A DNA stretch of 64,000 nt from Dolomedes plantarius (lineage: Eukaryota > Arthropoda > Arachnida > Araneae > Dolomedidae), in the NCBI GenBank assembly GCA_907164885.2, contig OU015495.1:96829332-96893331 (forward strand), written 5' to 3'. Below are positions 10,458 to 22,087 of this stretch, piece after piece (position 1 is the first letter of the stretch; the number at the start of each line of letters is the position of its first letter). Made by a program: the position numbers and the translations under genes. The notes under the pieces were generated by a model. It did no database searches, was not told the DNA's origin, and saw only the letters and a program-made list of their open reading frames with translations.

Positions 10458-10941
10458 ATACTTAAGAATTTCATAAAATCTTTTCAAATATTTTACAAAT
10501 CTATTTATTTTTTAATTTTTAATACTCTTATTGTTTAAAGCAGATAGTGCTCAAAATTAAATACTAAAAATTTGAATACTTTTTTTTATGTTTGTGCCAG
10601 AAATATAATTGTATGAAATTATCTTTAGTTCTAGTAGAAACAAACACTGTTTATAACAGAAAAGTTTTAAATTTTCCTCTCTCCCCAAGAAAAAGTAAAA
10701 CTTCATGATTTTTAGCAATGAAATTTTGGATTTTTACTGCTAAATCTTTTAACAATAATATTTTTTTCCTTACATCAAAAAAGCATTTCAATTTAAATAA
10801 TTTGCTACAAAACTAAAAAACGTGAAAAATGGAAATTTAAATATGTTGTTGATATTCTTCTCCATTTAAGAATTATTTTTGAAGAAATATACTCTTGTGA
10901 CGCAGTTTTGTGAAAAAAAGTTTTCTGGAAATTATATATAT
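10458..10941. other. No recognised feature
   Basis: AT-rich single-copy-looking DNA. No gene, repeat or terminal motif recognised. Confidence 0.5.
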
Positions 10942-11716
10942 CAGCGGTTCTCAACCTGAGGGGCGTAGAAGAATTTCAAGGGAGGCGCGAGTTAAAAAAA
11001 TAAAAAGTAAAGCTAACTGCAATTTACTGTATTCAATGTTGCGGTAACAATGTAACCGTAACCTATTTTCGACATATTCAGGAACAGGCAATCGACCTAA
11101 AATGAGATTCTCTAGCAAACGCGAAATTCGAAAACATGGATGTTGACAAATTTCTGGTTACGCTATTTTCCTGTTTACCCAGAGGTTTATGCTTTGGTTA
11201 TGCTTTGGAAGCTTTGAGTTTGTTAGTGCAGTTTTCGTCCACATATCTGTGTGAATCTGAATTTTCAGCATTAGCATACGATAAGTGAAAATATCGAGCA
11301 AAGCTGGACATTGAAAGTGACCCGAGGTGTGCTTTGTCACAGTTACAACCTAATATTAAAAAATTTGTCAAGGACAAACAGTGCCAGCCCTCACGTTAAT
11401 CTTGTGAAAATGACTGGTATTACATGCCAACCTCACCTAAATACTTGATTACCTCAAATGTATTTGATCTATATTTAATTCTTTGATTTCATATGTTCTA
11501 ATAATAATATGTTCCAAATTAAGATATGTGTAGTAATATTAAATTTTGTGTATGAAATTATCTGTTCTATATTTTCATTTGATAAACAGCTTCAGTTTCA
11601 AATCCCGATTGTACTACATGTATTGACCACATATTATGGTGGTGGTGGTGGGGGAGGCGTGACCTCATATCGGTGTTCAAAGGGGGGTACAGAGCCTGAA
11701 AGGTTGAGAACCCCTG
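10942..11716 (+). mobile_element. hAT element, internally deleted
   Basis: The ends are CAGCGGTTCTCAACCT and AGGTTGAGAACCCCTG, 16-bp inverted repeats of the type found in hAT elements. The flanks ATATATAT (10934-10941) and ATATAGAT (11717-11724) agree at 7 of 8 positions, as expected for an 8-bp hAT target duplication. The interior keeps the 3' end of a transposase gene. At 775 bp it is a non-autonomous derivative. Confidence 0.85.
11241..11399 (+). pseudogene. hAT transposase dimerisation domain
   Basis: A plus-strand frame encodes the C-terminal hATC dimerisation region: TYLCESEFSAL, then KYRAKLDIESDPRCALS, ending with NIKKFVKDKQCQPS and TAA at 11397-11399. It is preceded in frame by SLLVQFSS. 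These are hallmarks of the SCAND3/ZBED/FAM200-like hAT branch. One in-frame TGA (11286-11288) interrupts it between DK and KYR. The catalytic residues and BED zinc finger are deleted. Confidence 0.8.
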
Positions 11717-11889
11717 ATATAGATAAATAAGTTGATTCCTTTGAATAATATTTTCTCCTTGAGCTGGTGTATTTACACATATCATGTCCCCCCTTTATAG
11801 AAAAATTTGAGTTTAAAACCTTCATAAATCCAGATTGTAAACTAGAAAGGATTTGAGAAAAAATGCCTTATAACTTAGTCAGATAACCA

Positions 11890-12418
11890 TGTTGTAACGA
11901 CTCCCGTACAATAGCGACCTTTTTGCACGGGGAAATTACGGGAAGACCAATCAAAGCGCGGTTTGTGCACATAATTGATTTGGACGGCTGCAGAAAGACA
12001 GTTAGCTGGCGACATGATGGCCGGAAGTGCTACCGACAGCTCGCGGAACGGTTCGTAAGCTACAAAATGGAAGTTGCCGACCGGAGACGCCGAGTCGTCT
12101 GGGAGCGTAACTGAATAAAGAAAGGCGACGTTTTCCAGACATTTCGAGAACGTTTAGCTAAGGTTTATAAAGTCGCCGGACGCGAGTTTAAAGGAAGTCA
12201 GCGATTCAGAGACTAAGTTATTCAGAGTGACGCTGGAGCCGGAGACTAGGAGATACTGTAGGACCTAGTTAGACTTGAATTAGCGTAGTGACAATTCAAG
12301 TCTAACCTTCCTAGTCGATGCCGTGAACCCGCGAATTTAATTTTTTTTTATGTATTGTAAATAGCCTGTAGTAAAAAGGCTGGCAGTCTTTTATTTAAGC
12401 CCTTAAACAAAGTCCTTA
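11890..12418 (+). repeat. Possible solo LTR, GC-richer island
   Basis: The stretch begins TGTTGTAACGACTCCCG, is clearly more GC-rich than its surroundings and has a TATA box TTTATAAA at 12164-12171 followed by an AGTCAGCGATTCAGAG-type initiator region, as in Ty3/gypsy-like LTRs. The 3' border is uncertain; a CCTTACA at 12414-12420 is one candidate. No flanking duplication and no gag-pol were found. Short open frames inside do not resemble known proteins. Confidence 0.4.
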
Positions 12419-12434
12419 CACTTTGTTTAAGGGC
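12399..12434. repeat. Perfect 14-bp hairpin
   Basis: GCCCTTAAACAAAG (12399-12412) and its exact complement CTTTGTTTAAGGGC (12421-12434) are separated by an 8-base loop. It lies at the right end of the possible LTR. Function unknown. Confidence 0.85.
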
Positions 12435-12954
12435 AACATGGAAAAGCAAATTTCTTCAAGCTCTTGATTTTAAACTGATGCATGCAATATCTATTTCCAC
12501 TCTTTTCAGCCGTTTATCGATTTAAGGAACTCATGTGGAATCAATGGCAACCTAATAAACAGCGCCGGTGATGGATTGCTCAGATCTCCTATTAATGTCG
12601 GCATGTAATTTAAAGAAAAAAAATATTCGTGGCTTTCCATATTTCAGCATCTTCTTACCGGTATCAGTTTGGAAAACAATCGAAACGATATCACTAGCTA
12701 TTGCGAAGTACGAGATGAATAAGTAATAAAGCTTCTGCTCTCAAATTTTTGACAGAAATGATTACCTGCTATTAAACACCGCTGAGTTATGCTCTTACAC
12801 AATATTTTGATAGCCTACAACCCGGTTAAAATCTCGTTCTATTTTAGACTACAAACTTACCGCAGCTATGCCTGGTACATTTTTATATAGGTAATGTACG
12901 CTCTTAAAAGTTAAAGTAGTTCGTTGGTCAATGGATTTTGTTACGCATGACCTT
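12435..12954. other. No recognised feature
   Basis: AT-rich DNA without coding or repeat signal that I can support. Confidence 0.5.
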
Positions 12955-13377
12955 TTAAGGCTGCTGTGTACTAACCCTATTGGATTTGCTCACCTCAATG
13001 TTAACCTATGGAGAAAATGTGTCTATTTACAGCTACATAAATGCTGATAATTCGATAAATATGGTATTTTCCGATAGCCTAAACTTTTCTGTACCTTGCA
13101 ACAGAACCCATTTTATAAATTCGGTCTACCAAAGGCATTTATGAGCGTTTAAAACAAACTATATCAGATTTTTCCCGAATATAAATTTTAAAATATTATT
13201 TGCATTTAAAATGAAAACAACGAAAGATGCCGCAAGGTGCAAAATTTATCTCTATTACGGAGTACAATCTTAAAAAAAAATCGTTAAATCCAAGTCTGCA
13301 ATCCTTGGACACATTTTCTACATAGATAAACCGTGAGGTGAGCGAATTCAAATAGGTTTAGTACACAGCAGTCTTAA
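12955..13377. mobile_element. TTAA-flanked inverted-repeat element, copy 2
   Basis: TTAA at 12955-12958 and 13374-13377 brackets 415 bp. The ends GGCTGCTGTGTACTAACC and, inverted, GACTGCTGTGTACTAAAC match for about 45 bp including the GAGGTGAGCGAAT motif. The interior is AT-rich and non-coding. Most of it is found again, inverted, at 174-547. Short length, long TIRs and a fixed tetranucleotide target identify it as a MITE. A piggyBac-type mobiliser is inferred from TTAA only. Confidence 0.8.
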
Positions 13378-15649
13378 TAAATCGAACTGAAATATTCAGT
13401 TACTGACTGTTTAGCACTAATTTTCAGAATTAATCGTCGTGTGTAAGCAACATAGTATATTATTTAGAGAAGAAGTGGCTTTACGGTGCAAAGATTCAAA
13501 TATATATATATATATATATATCGATTTGGCTTAAAACCTATTGCATTAATGTAATATTTTAAGTAAATAAGTAGATCTTTTGAATTCGATACTTTTCACT
13601 AATGAATGTTAAAATGGTTTTCAGTCCTTCCAATCGACAGGAAATAAAATATCTGAAATTTAATCACTTCATATCCTCCCACTCAAGCTTTTAGCGCTTA
13701 ATGGAATTTTAAGATTATTTGAAAAGATCCCGATGTCTTTTTTGTTTTTATTCAAATTGAATAAAGAATTTTCTGTAACAGGTTTACAATTTTTGTCTTG
13801 TTTCATCTCTCATATTTATGTATCTTTCCCGAGACCCTCATTTCAGTTGTCTGTCTGGCAGTCAATCGTAAGGTCGAAATAATGGTTATATCGGAGCACA
13901 TATCCTTAGATTCATCCCTTAAAATGAACTAATTACAATATCAAATCAAGATGTTTAAAAACCCAGAATTAGGACAAAACTGGAGAAAAAAATTTATGTT
14001 GATTACTACTGCCGAGAAAGAATTAACCCTCAAAAGATTCGGAAGCTGAGTGAGTAAGCTTCCGAAGTGCCGAAAGCAAGTTCCTGGCTAAACCTTGGCA
14101 ATGGCTGCCACAGGGCACAAAAATACAATAAACAGGTCGGAAGTAAATATAGTCCATTATCGGGATTCCAGTTGTTACGTGTTATCAAGATATTGCTACT
14201 TCTTTTTTACTTATGCTTTTTGCTCGTGACTAGCAATTCGGTTTTCAGAACGTCTTTCTACGAAATTTCTCACGGTAAAATAAACTTTCCTCTTTAGAGA
14301 TAAATATCAATTTGCTTTGCCGTTGTCGATTATAAATTTGGGCAGCTGGATTTCTGATACTTTGTTCGGGGGCGGTAGAGAGTTGAATACTATTCGACAA
14401 GCTCCTCGTAAATGCATGTTATTTCGAATTTGGTCGGGGAGAAAGTTGGTCTTCCGTTGCAAAGAAAAAATCCCGTATTGTTCAGGGAAAAGAAGGAATC
14501 CCAATATTTGCTTTTTGCGATGGCCTAAATGGGAGAAAAAATAGAGGAAAATATTGGAAAAGTTTCTTTTGAGGTTATCGCAGGATACATAGATTTAAAC
14601 TACTAAAGTCAGTGAAATTGTTATTCGTAGTATGACCTTATATTAATAAAATGAATATTTATGCAATGAAATTCAACTTAGTGATAAATCTAAAATCATT
14701 TTGTATTTGAATATCACAGCTCTATTTCATTATTTAAACTGAGAAAATAAAGTATCGGTATCACAGAGTCCTAGTTTGAACATTATAAATCCTTATATTT
14801 GAGAATATATGACAATCTTATAAAACATAACTAAAGAATATCTGTTTCAAGTGTGTCTCTGGGGTCGCCTAAGAAATGTTGAAAAAAATAATTGAAAATC
14901 AGAACGGCCCTAAATTTATATTTTTAATCATTTCTTTACATAATCATTTTTTTATTTAATGTGATGCAATAACTAGTTTTTCCCTTGAGGTTTGTTACGC
15001 AGAGACAAAATTGATAAGTAGTTAGTGATGTAAAATTTGAAAACCGATTTGAAGGGACGTTTACATGAAAAGAGCATTATCGTTTAAGCTATTGATAAGT
15101 TACATAGGATATGATGAATAAACCTAGAAGTTATCTGACAGAACTGTGTTAATATTATCAGATTTTCACCCTTCGTTTCAAAATTGTGGGTGGTAAATAA
15201 TTAATTTTAATTCACCTTCCCGCTTCTAGGCACAGACAAAAAAAATTTGTGGGTGATACCGCTTTGCCGTGGTGAAATCCACTGCAAAGGGGTATCCACT
15301 GCTTTTGGTGAGTCGAACAACACACATTAGGAAGTGGGTCCTACAATCCACTTCCTAAAACGGGTACAATTACGTGCCTTTGTGAGTTTAGAAACTCACT
15401 GAATGGGTTTATTACAAAAACGTAGTACAGCAACAGGTAGAGTTGGTAGATTTCTTAAAACAAAAAAAAAAAAAACTCTAAACAATACGGTTTTTTGTTT
15501 TGAAATATACATGAATAAGTGAATATTTGGACTTTTAACTCCTGAACTTGAGAGTATGAGAATTAAATTTTGAAGGCATATTTTTACGAATTTCTTAACT
15601 TATTAAATTAATATTTTTTCGTTATTCGTTAAAATTTTCGTATTTCCAC
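13378..15649. other. No recognised gene; AT-rich DNA
   Basis: It contains a short (TA)n at 13500-13521. Several open frames of 65-76 codons near 14067-14544 overlap on both strands, have no recognisable domains and are likely chance. A segment at 15230-15350 has small inverted pieces (CCACTTCCTAA / TTAGGAAGTGG). Confidence 0.5.
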
Positions 15650-15708
15650 TGTCTCAATTTGGCGCCTAAGGCGATCCTCTCGCCGCCTCACCTATGGAAC
15701 TGGCTCTG
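15650..15708 (-). mobile_element. Terminal fragment of a DNA transposon
   Basis: On the minus strand the sequence starts CAGAGCCAGTTCCATAG at 15708 and continues GTGAGGCGGCGAGAGGATCG, then CCTTAGGCGCC. A CAG-initiated, GC-rich end of this kind resembles hAT-type termini common in arthropods. The opposite end and a target duplication were not found. A short (TA)n follows it at 15709-15722. Confidence 0.35.
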
Positions 15709-15722
15709 TATATATATATATA

Positions 15723-17327
15723 AGAAACCATTAATAAACAACTTACGAAGAATTGCTATAGACCCAAGGCTATAGAAGGAGTTATAGTGGTTTGAAAATT
15801 TTGTGTGCGAAAAGTTTTACACCATATTGGTTACGCTGATTATTACCCACAGCCAGGGACAAATTAGAGATAAGAACGGAATGTCTACAGAAAAACGAAA
15901 TGGGTCTATTTAGAAGCATTTTAATGTTATAAAAGATAATCTGAAAGGCCTTTTTTAATGTTTGATGAATCCAAGTAGCGCCAAAATTATTGACAAAAAT
16001 TATTATACACCATACTGTCTATATTTACTGCCTGTGTAGCACAAAACTGCAAAATATCATGAATATGATAGTAATTCACTGAAATAGAATTAACTTTTGC
16101 CTATTTTTGATTTTTTATCTTTTATTGAGTGTTAAAGATGAAACTTTTTATTAAAATTTAATACCGTAATTTTTATTTAAGTTTTGGAATAAGTTTGGAG
16201 CTATCAGTTTTCATAATATATTTGGTCACGCCAATATGCTACATGCTCGTATGATCAGATAACACAGCGCTCGATCCAGGAAACGCAGTTTCCTCCCTTA
16301 ACAACTCCTTAAGGTTTGTTATAATGCGTTACTTCGTGCTCATAATTTCGTTACATTACGTTTGGATACATCGTTGCAATCATAAAGTTCGTGACGAAAT
16401 CGACTTTGCAAAAATAAATCATTTTCCAAATATTTTCAGCATTAATACCTAAATAGGTTTTAGATTTTAATTAGAAGCTCATTACTCCAGTTTGTTTAAG
16501 TGGGATATCAAAACACTTACTGTTGGCTGTGTCAGAAAAATAGGACGTAAATCAAAAGAAAAAAATCAAAGGACGTCATCGAAGGAATCTATGAGACCAC
16601 AATTACTTTCGAAGGCTCGCAAGAAACAACTGTCAAAAGTAACATTTATCATTTCTGTACAAGGTGAGAAGTTTCATTTGTTTATGATCGAGAACTCGAA
16701 CTGAATTCTACAAAGTAAAATCATTTTTATGCTTGTTGGCAAATTGATGGAAAAGGTTGGCAAAGGGTTGGCAAATTGGTGTCACCAACAAAAACATTGT
16801 GTTTTTTTTTTTTAACGTTTTTGTACGAATCTGATATTTTTTTAAAAATTTAATAATTTTAACACTTTGCACTTGTAAAAATAACTATGAAAAATTTTCG
16901 TAATTTTTTTCACAAGATTACCTGTTTAACACATTTATATATTTTATGATAGGTTTGTTACTCGTAAACTCATGTCCAGAAAGAAATATGCAAATTGTAA
17001 TCCATACCGATTGGCATATTTGCTGAATAAAAAAATATTGCTGTGTTCGTATCAACGCTGTTTGGTTCTTTTATAGTTTTAACGGAAAACTAGACGGGTT
17101 TCGATTTCAATATGTAGTATTGTGTTATAATATTTTCGTTCGTAAGACCCTTTTACTAGAACTTGTGCCCCAGCAGTAAGATCTATTTTCTTATGCCTTT
17201 TTACGTCCGATTTTATTCCCTCAACTTTCACTTTTGTATATATTGCTAATAATTATTAAAGAACGCTAAGTGAAGAAAGACCTTTGTGCCTTTTGAGGGT
17301 TAGGTGGCTTTTTTTGGAAAAATGAAA
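15723..17327. other. No recognised feature
   Basis: AT-rich sequence. A 70-codon basic frame at 16492-16704 has no recognisable domain and is probably chance. Confidence 0.45.
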
Positions 17328-17512
17328 GTTTTGGTTTGGTTTCGTTTGGGGCGCTACGGTCAACTTTTTGCTACACGAGGGCTAATTAGACCGGGACCTA
17401 CAGTTTAAAGCCGATTCCGAACGGCTACAAACATCCACGCCAACAGTGGGACTCGAACCCACAGGATTTGAACTGAATGCCAGCGCCATAGCATTCGACC
17501 ATCCCCTGGCCG
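17328..17512 (-). mobile_element. tRNA-derived SINE (family B), copy 1
   Basis: On the minus strand the head GGCCAGGGGATGGTCGAATG carries the A box and GGTTCGAGTCCCACT the B box of a tRNA-like promoter with a long variable-arm look (Ser/Leu-like). The body includes AATCGGCTTTAAACTGTAGG and the 3' end is (AAACC)n-like (CAAACGAAACCAAACC). The promoter boxes are well preserved. Its 5' end abuts the fold-back element starting at 17515. Confidence 0.78.
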
Positions 17513-17514
17513 AA

Positions 17515-18226
17515 TATAAGCGAAACTAGACAATATTCTGAAACAAATCTTCAACTTTATTTTATTTCGAAACCATCCTTTATATGATTATAATATTCAA
17601 CACGAATTTAAGTTCTGAAATTCTCCGATGATGCTAACATTATCATATAATAGCGATAATCACAAAATACTTTTGTGAAATAAAAATAACTGTCAAAGGC
17701 AAAATAAACGAGTAAAAACACTTTCAATTAACTAACTCTTCAAATGTGGACACAATGAAAATTCTTGCCATCTCTTTATGCTCTGAAGCCTTCATCATAA
17801 TGAGCAATTATTACTGTTACGATCAACAGAAAAACTTTTCAGTTCCGATTAAGATAGATTAAATAATTTTTTCAAAGCAAACAAAATTATCTGTATATGA
17901 TTGAAAAGCACCTTATATCTCTCGTAGTTAAATTTTTCTTTTATAAAAAAAAAAATTCCCATCTAACTTTTTGAACCTCTAAATGAGATTAGCATTACTG
18001 CAGTGAAATCAGTGAGTTCCCGGTGCAACGGAATTCATTTTAAATTGTTAGGTTTGTGCATATAATATTTATTTTGTGATTATCGCTATTATATGATAAT
18101 GTTAGCATCATCGGAGAATTTCAGAACTTAAATTCGTGTTGAATATTATAGTCATATAAAGGATGGTTTCGAAATAAAATAAAGTTGACGTTTTTTTTTT
18201 CAGAATATAGTCTCGTTTCGCTTATA
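17515..18226. mobile_element. Fold-back element with ~155-bp inverted arms
   Basis: The left arm (about 17515-17669) and right arm (about 18072-18226) are inverted copies of each other, differing at only a few positions. The outer ends share TATAAGCGAAAC-AGAC and the inner ends TTTTGTGATTATCGC. The 400-bp centre is AT-rich and non-coding. Structure fits a fold-back (long-TIR) DNA element or a local inverted duplication. A clear target duplication was not found; the right outer flank contains AACGAATATA and the left outer edge CGAATATA, which may be part of the repeat. High arm identity implies recent formation or gene conversion. Confidence 0.75.
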
Positions 18227-18967
18227 AACGAATATATTCCGGGTTTTGTATTTCTTGTGACTAAAGGCAAAATTAAGTATAATATTTTAAAATTTCATGA
18301 TAACTGGAAAAAATTAACAGGGATGTACTTTAAAATTTTTGGTCCCCAATATTCTGAATTTCATTCATATAGGATCCTTTATGAGATATTTAAAATAAAT
18401 CGCTTTTCAGTAGCCTATATTACATTAACTCATTTTGGATTTTTTTTCTATTAGTTTTTCTTCACATATGTTATTGGAACTGAGTTATTTTATCATTGAA
18501 AGCTTATAAGCATTAACGATTTTCAAAAAGAATGCGCAATTATATTATGCGCTATTCATATTTGGTTTTGAGAAAAAAAATTCTTTCTATTTGTCATTTT
18601 AGCTATATTATAAATGATCTATCTAATTTAGGTAAATATAAAGTTTTCATTTAAAAAATTCCATTCAACCACTTTCATACCAGTCATTTTGCAAAAATCC
18701 TTTAATAATGCAGGCTAAGAAACTGAAAAAGGTAAAAAGAACTATTTTAACTGTTAGCATATATTACTATAGTTTTGAAGAATGCTTTATAAGGTTTAAG
18801 GATTACATTTTTAATGTTCGATAGATTAAAGAAGCAATAATTTCGTTCATTTTAATTCTATAGAATGTCATCTTTATATATTTCATAGTTCTCAGGACGG
18901 CAAGTACCAAACAAAGATATCTGTAATAAATTATAAATCACTTGCTTCCAACTGAGATACATAATGC
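18227..18967. other. No recognised feature
   Basis: AT-rich. An 89-codon frame at 18185-18454 overlaps the fold-back arm, is rich in Phe/Ile/Tyr and looks like chance. Confidence 0.45.
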
Positions 18968-19156
18968 AGTAACTTGGTTGGTTTGGTTTGGAGCGCTATG
19001 GTAAACTTTTTGCTACACGAGGGGTCATTACACGGGGACCTACAGTTTAAAGCCGATTCCGAAGCACTTCAAACATCCATGCCAAGAGTGGAAACTCGAT
19101 CCCACATGATCTGAACCGAATGCCAGCACCCTAGCCATTCAGCCATCCTTGGCGCA
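18968..19156 (-). mobile_element. tRNA-derived SINE (family B), copy 2
   Basis: It is the same family and orientation as 17328-17512. The head (minus strand) has GCCAAGGATGGCTGAATGG and a B box GGGATCGAGTTTCCA, slightly more decayed than copy 1. The tail is (AAACC)n: CCAAACCAAACCAACC. Body sequence AATCGGCTTTAAACTGTAGG is shared. Confidence 0.78.
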
Positions 19157-19203
19157 GTAACTAGGTATTATTACGAACGCTTTGACTGATCTAAGTCTTA
19201 CAA

Positions 19204-19485
<282 letters not shown>

Positions 19486-19493
19486 TGTTCTAG

Positions 19494-19498
<5 letters not shown>

Positions 19499-19538
<40 letters not shown>
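19499..19538. repeat. (TA)n microsatellite
   Basis: About 20 TA units. Confidence 0.95.
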
Positions 19539-19541
<3 letters not shown>

Positions 19542-20236
19542 GTTCCGTTTTCCTGGGATAGATAGGATTTTAAAAAAGTCACTTCAGAAAATGCACACAA
19601 AATAAAATTTATTATTTTGTTAATTCTTCAGTCGCTTACACGAATTCAAACAGAAAACAAGTAACAACTGTCTTCTATACAGCAGAAAACTTTAAAAACG
19701 CAAGTCAGGATAACAGAGTCTTCAATACAATACACGTCTAACGCACTTTCAATACATTCAATTCTCAGCAGAAAAGAACACTGAGTTCCATGTCCAAGTC
19801 CAGTTTAGTTTTAAAAGTGGAGTACCTAGGTCGTGACGACTTTATCTCCTGTAAGCAAGTTATAAGTTATCAAGGTGTGAGTGCTCACTAGTTAAAATTT
19901 AAAATTGAGATATTAAAAATTATGAAGGTAAAAATAACGCAAAGAGGATAAAAAAAAGTATTACTGTACAGTTAAATTGTAAAGAAGTAAAGAGAAATTT
20001 TAAGGTAATTTAAATTTTCAATCAAAAATTAGAAAAGACAAATGACCCACGATAAAAATAATTAAGGTAAGAAAAGGTAAAAAAAAAAAGCAGTTACACA
20101 TAAGAATACAAAAAAGTGAATTTTTTTGTTTTTTGCAATTTTTTTATAAGGTTTTATGATTTTTTTTTGCTTTATTATTTTAATATTCAACAAGTTGAAT
20201 AGGAACTGCAAGTGATTTAGAAAAAACCTTCCAATG

Positions 20237-20238
<2 letters not shown>
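19539..20238. other. No recognised feature
   Basis: Unusually A-rich for 19.9-20.15 kb (many AAAATAA runs). No coding or repeat signal was supported. Confidence 0.45.

Positions 20239-20268
<30 letters not shown>
20239..20268. repeat. (TA)n microsatellite
   Basis: About 15 TA units. Confidence 0.95.
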
Positions 20269-20270
<2 letters not shown>

Positions 20271-20455
20271 TTCCAAAGCGAACCCTAATTATCAGTCACC
20301 TAGATATTTCCAGAAGCTTCCAGAAAGGTCTAGACGGCAAGTTGGTGACCATTTGGCGACCAAAATAAGTCACCAAATCCATAGCCAATTTGGCGATAAA
20401 TCTCATATTTCGGTAGATTACCATAGACTCGTAAAATTCGCAACAATATACAATA

Positions 20456-20994
20456 CAGTGTGTACATAAATTAATATCCCAAATTTGCAGGTCTATTGAA
20501 AGAAAACTAAAACAAGTATAAACTTGTTCTTCGGAAATCAAAAATAACAGTTGCAAGTTCATGAAGATTGAGTTTTTTAAATGAGAAATTGCCACACCGG
20601 TGGATTGGTCGCCGAGCACACCAGGACCTTGCACTTCATCAATGGCCTCCTCGCAGCCCTGACATCACTCCGTGCGAAATTTTTTTTCTGGGACTACATC
20701 AAACATCAGGTGTTTGTTTCACCGCTACCAAATGACGTCGACGAACTTAGGCACGCATATCTGCAGTCTTTGAAACCGTTACACCAGACATGCTGAAAAG
20801 ACCGTGGGCTGAGTTATCGTACCGCCTCGATATGCTTCGTGTTACTAAAGGGGCCCACATTGAACACTTATAACTGTGTCGAATTCAAACTTTCAACTGT
20901 TATTTTTGATTTCCGATGAACAAAAAGTTTGTACTTTGTTTAGTTTTGTCTCAATAGCCCTGAAAAGTTGGGATATTCATTTATGTACACACTG
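20456..20994 (+). mobile_element. Mariner-like element with long TIRs, deleted
   Basis: The element is flanked by TA (20454-20455, 20995-20996). It begins CAGTGTGTACATAAAT and its ends match in inverted orientation for roughly 110 bp, including GAAATCAAAAATAACAGTTG. Only the 3' end of the transposase remains inside. TIRs of this length are longer than in most mariners. Confidence 0.8.
20630..20873 (+). pseudogene. Mariner-like transposase, C-terminal fragment
   Basis: The sequence encodes ALTSLRAKFFFW region reading PDITPCE in one frame (catalytic third-Asp region, Asp replaced or shifted), then DYIKHQVFVSPLPNDVDELR. After another shift come VTPDMLKRPWAEL, YRLDMLRVTKGAHIEHL and a stop at about 20871-20873. 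The latter is the family's normal C-terminus, so the 3' end is natural. There are at least two frameshifts. The N-terminal HTH and first two Asp residues are absent. It resembles the family of the fragment at 3812-4048. Confidence 0.75.
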
Positions 20995-20996
20995 TA

Positions 20997-22087
20997 TAAT
21001 ATATATAGGTTCAATACACAACTCGCTTGCAGTTCTGTAATTTTTTAAATGTTTATGTTCTTTTAAATAAATGCATATTTTTCCAAAAATGCTTGTTATT
21101 CTATACTATTTCTAATAGAGATACATTCATCACTTTAGGGTCTCTTCAAAAATTTGTAATGTTGCCGTTTTTAGAACTGTGTTCAAATCCTGATTAGGGC
21201 TTGATTATTTCCATGCCGTCCCCCACATAGGGAAGCAATGCTGGCTCACCTATAATAACGTTGAATAACAATAGGTAAATGTCTAACGACAAGTGCCTCC
21301 GCATTAGATGAAAAAAATTAAGATTTGTGGGCTTTATATTTTGACATGAAATAATTGATAATTAAATGATTTTCATTCGCTGGCCTGTTAAAGCTTTATA
21401 AAAAATAAACTTTTGGGAAATTATAAGAAAGTATAAATTGAATCTGACATACTTCGCAAAGCCTCCTTCGCCCAGGCCATTAAAAAAGTACATCTATGTG
21501 CAAGAAGAGAAAAAAATAATAATGTAAAATGAAATGAAAATTGGAATGCCTAAGGGTGAAAAAGGTAATTACATACAGCTTAACAGATAAATTAAAAAGG
21601 AAAATCTGATGCTAAATTCTTCACTCTTTTACAATATACAGGACGAAAGAAAGTCGAGAGAAAACTGTATTAAGCGCTGCAGGGATTCTAAGAAAAAGTT
21701 AAACATGCTGATGTAGTGGATTAAAACAACACCTCGGCGTAATTAAGATCAAAACCGAATGAACTTTTTATGTTCCTCTTTGTAGCGAAGTGTTATTTTT
21801 TGAAAAAAAAATAAGTAATTAAGAAAAGATTAGGTCCTTTGTAAAAAAAATGCACTTAGCTACTTTTTCAAAATCGGTTGATTTTAAAATTTAATTTTAA
21901 TTCAGCAGTGTCATCCCAATGTTTCAGAGGGGATTTTAGTACCTTTACAACAACGAGTTATTGATCCTGCGATTTTTTAAACTAACTTTTTTTCTCTTTC
22001 ATAGAAGGAATATTTCAGTGGATAAATACGTAATAATTAAAAGCTTTAAAAACCACTGGGAGGAACATTCTTCTATGTATCATATTT
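20997..22087. other. No recognised gene
   Basis: AT-rich. A short B-box-like GTTCAAATCCTG at about 21182 is isolated and not enough to call a SINE. Confidence 0.45.

Noticed and set aside
14067..14544. Overlapping frames of 65-76 codons on both strands
   Set aside because: No domain, no codon-level signal visible, and both strands are open over the same bases, as expected by chance.
17440..17512. A tRNA gene (Ser/Leu-like) on the minus strand
   Set aside because: It is the head of a SINE: it is followed by a SINE body and tail and recurs at 18968 with the same flanks.
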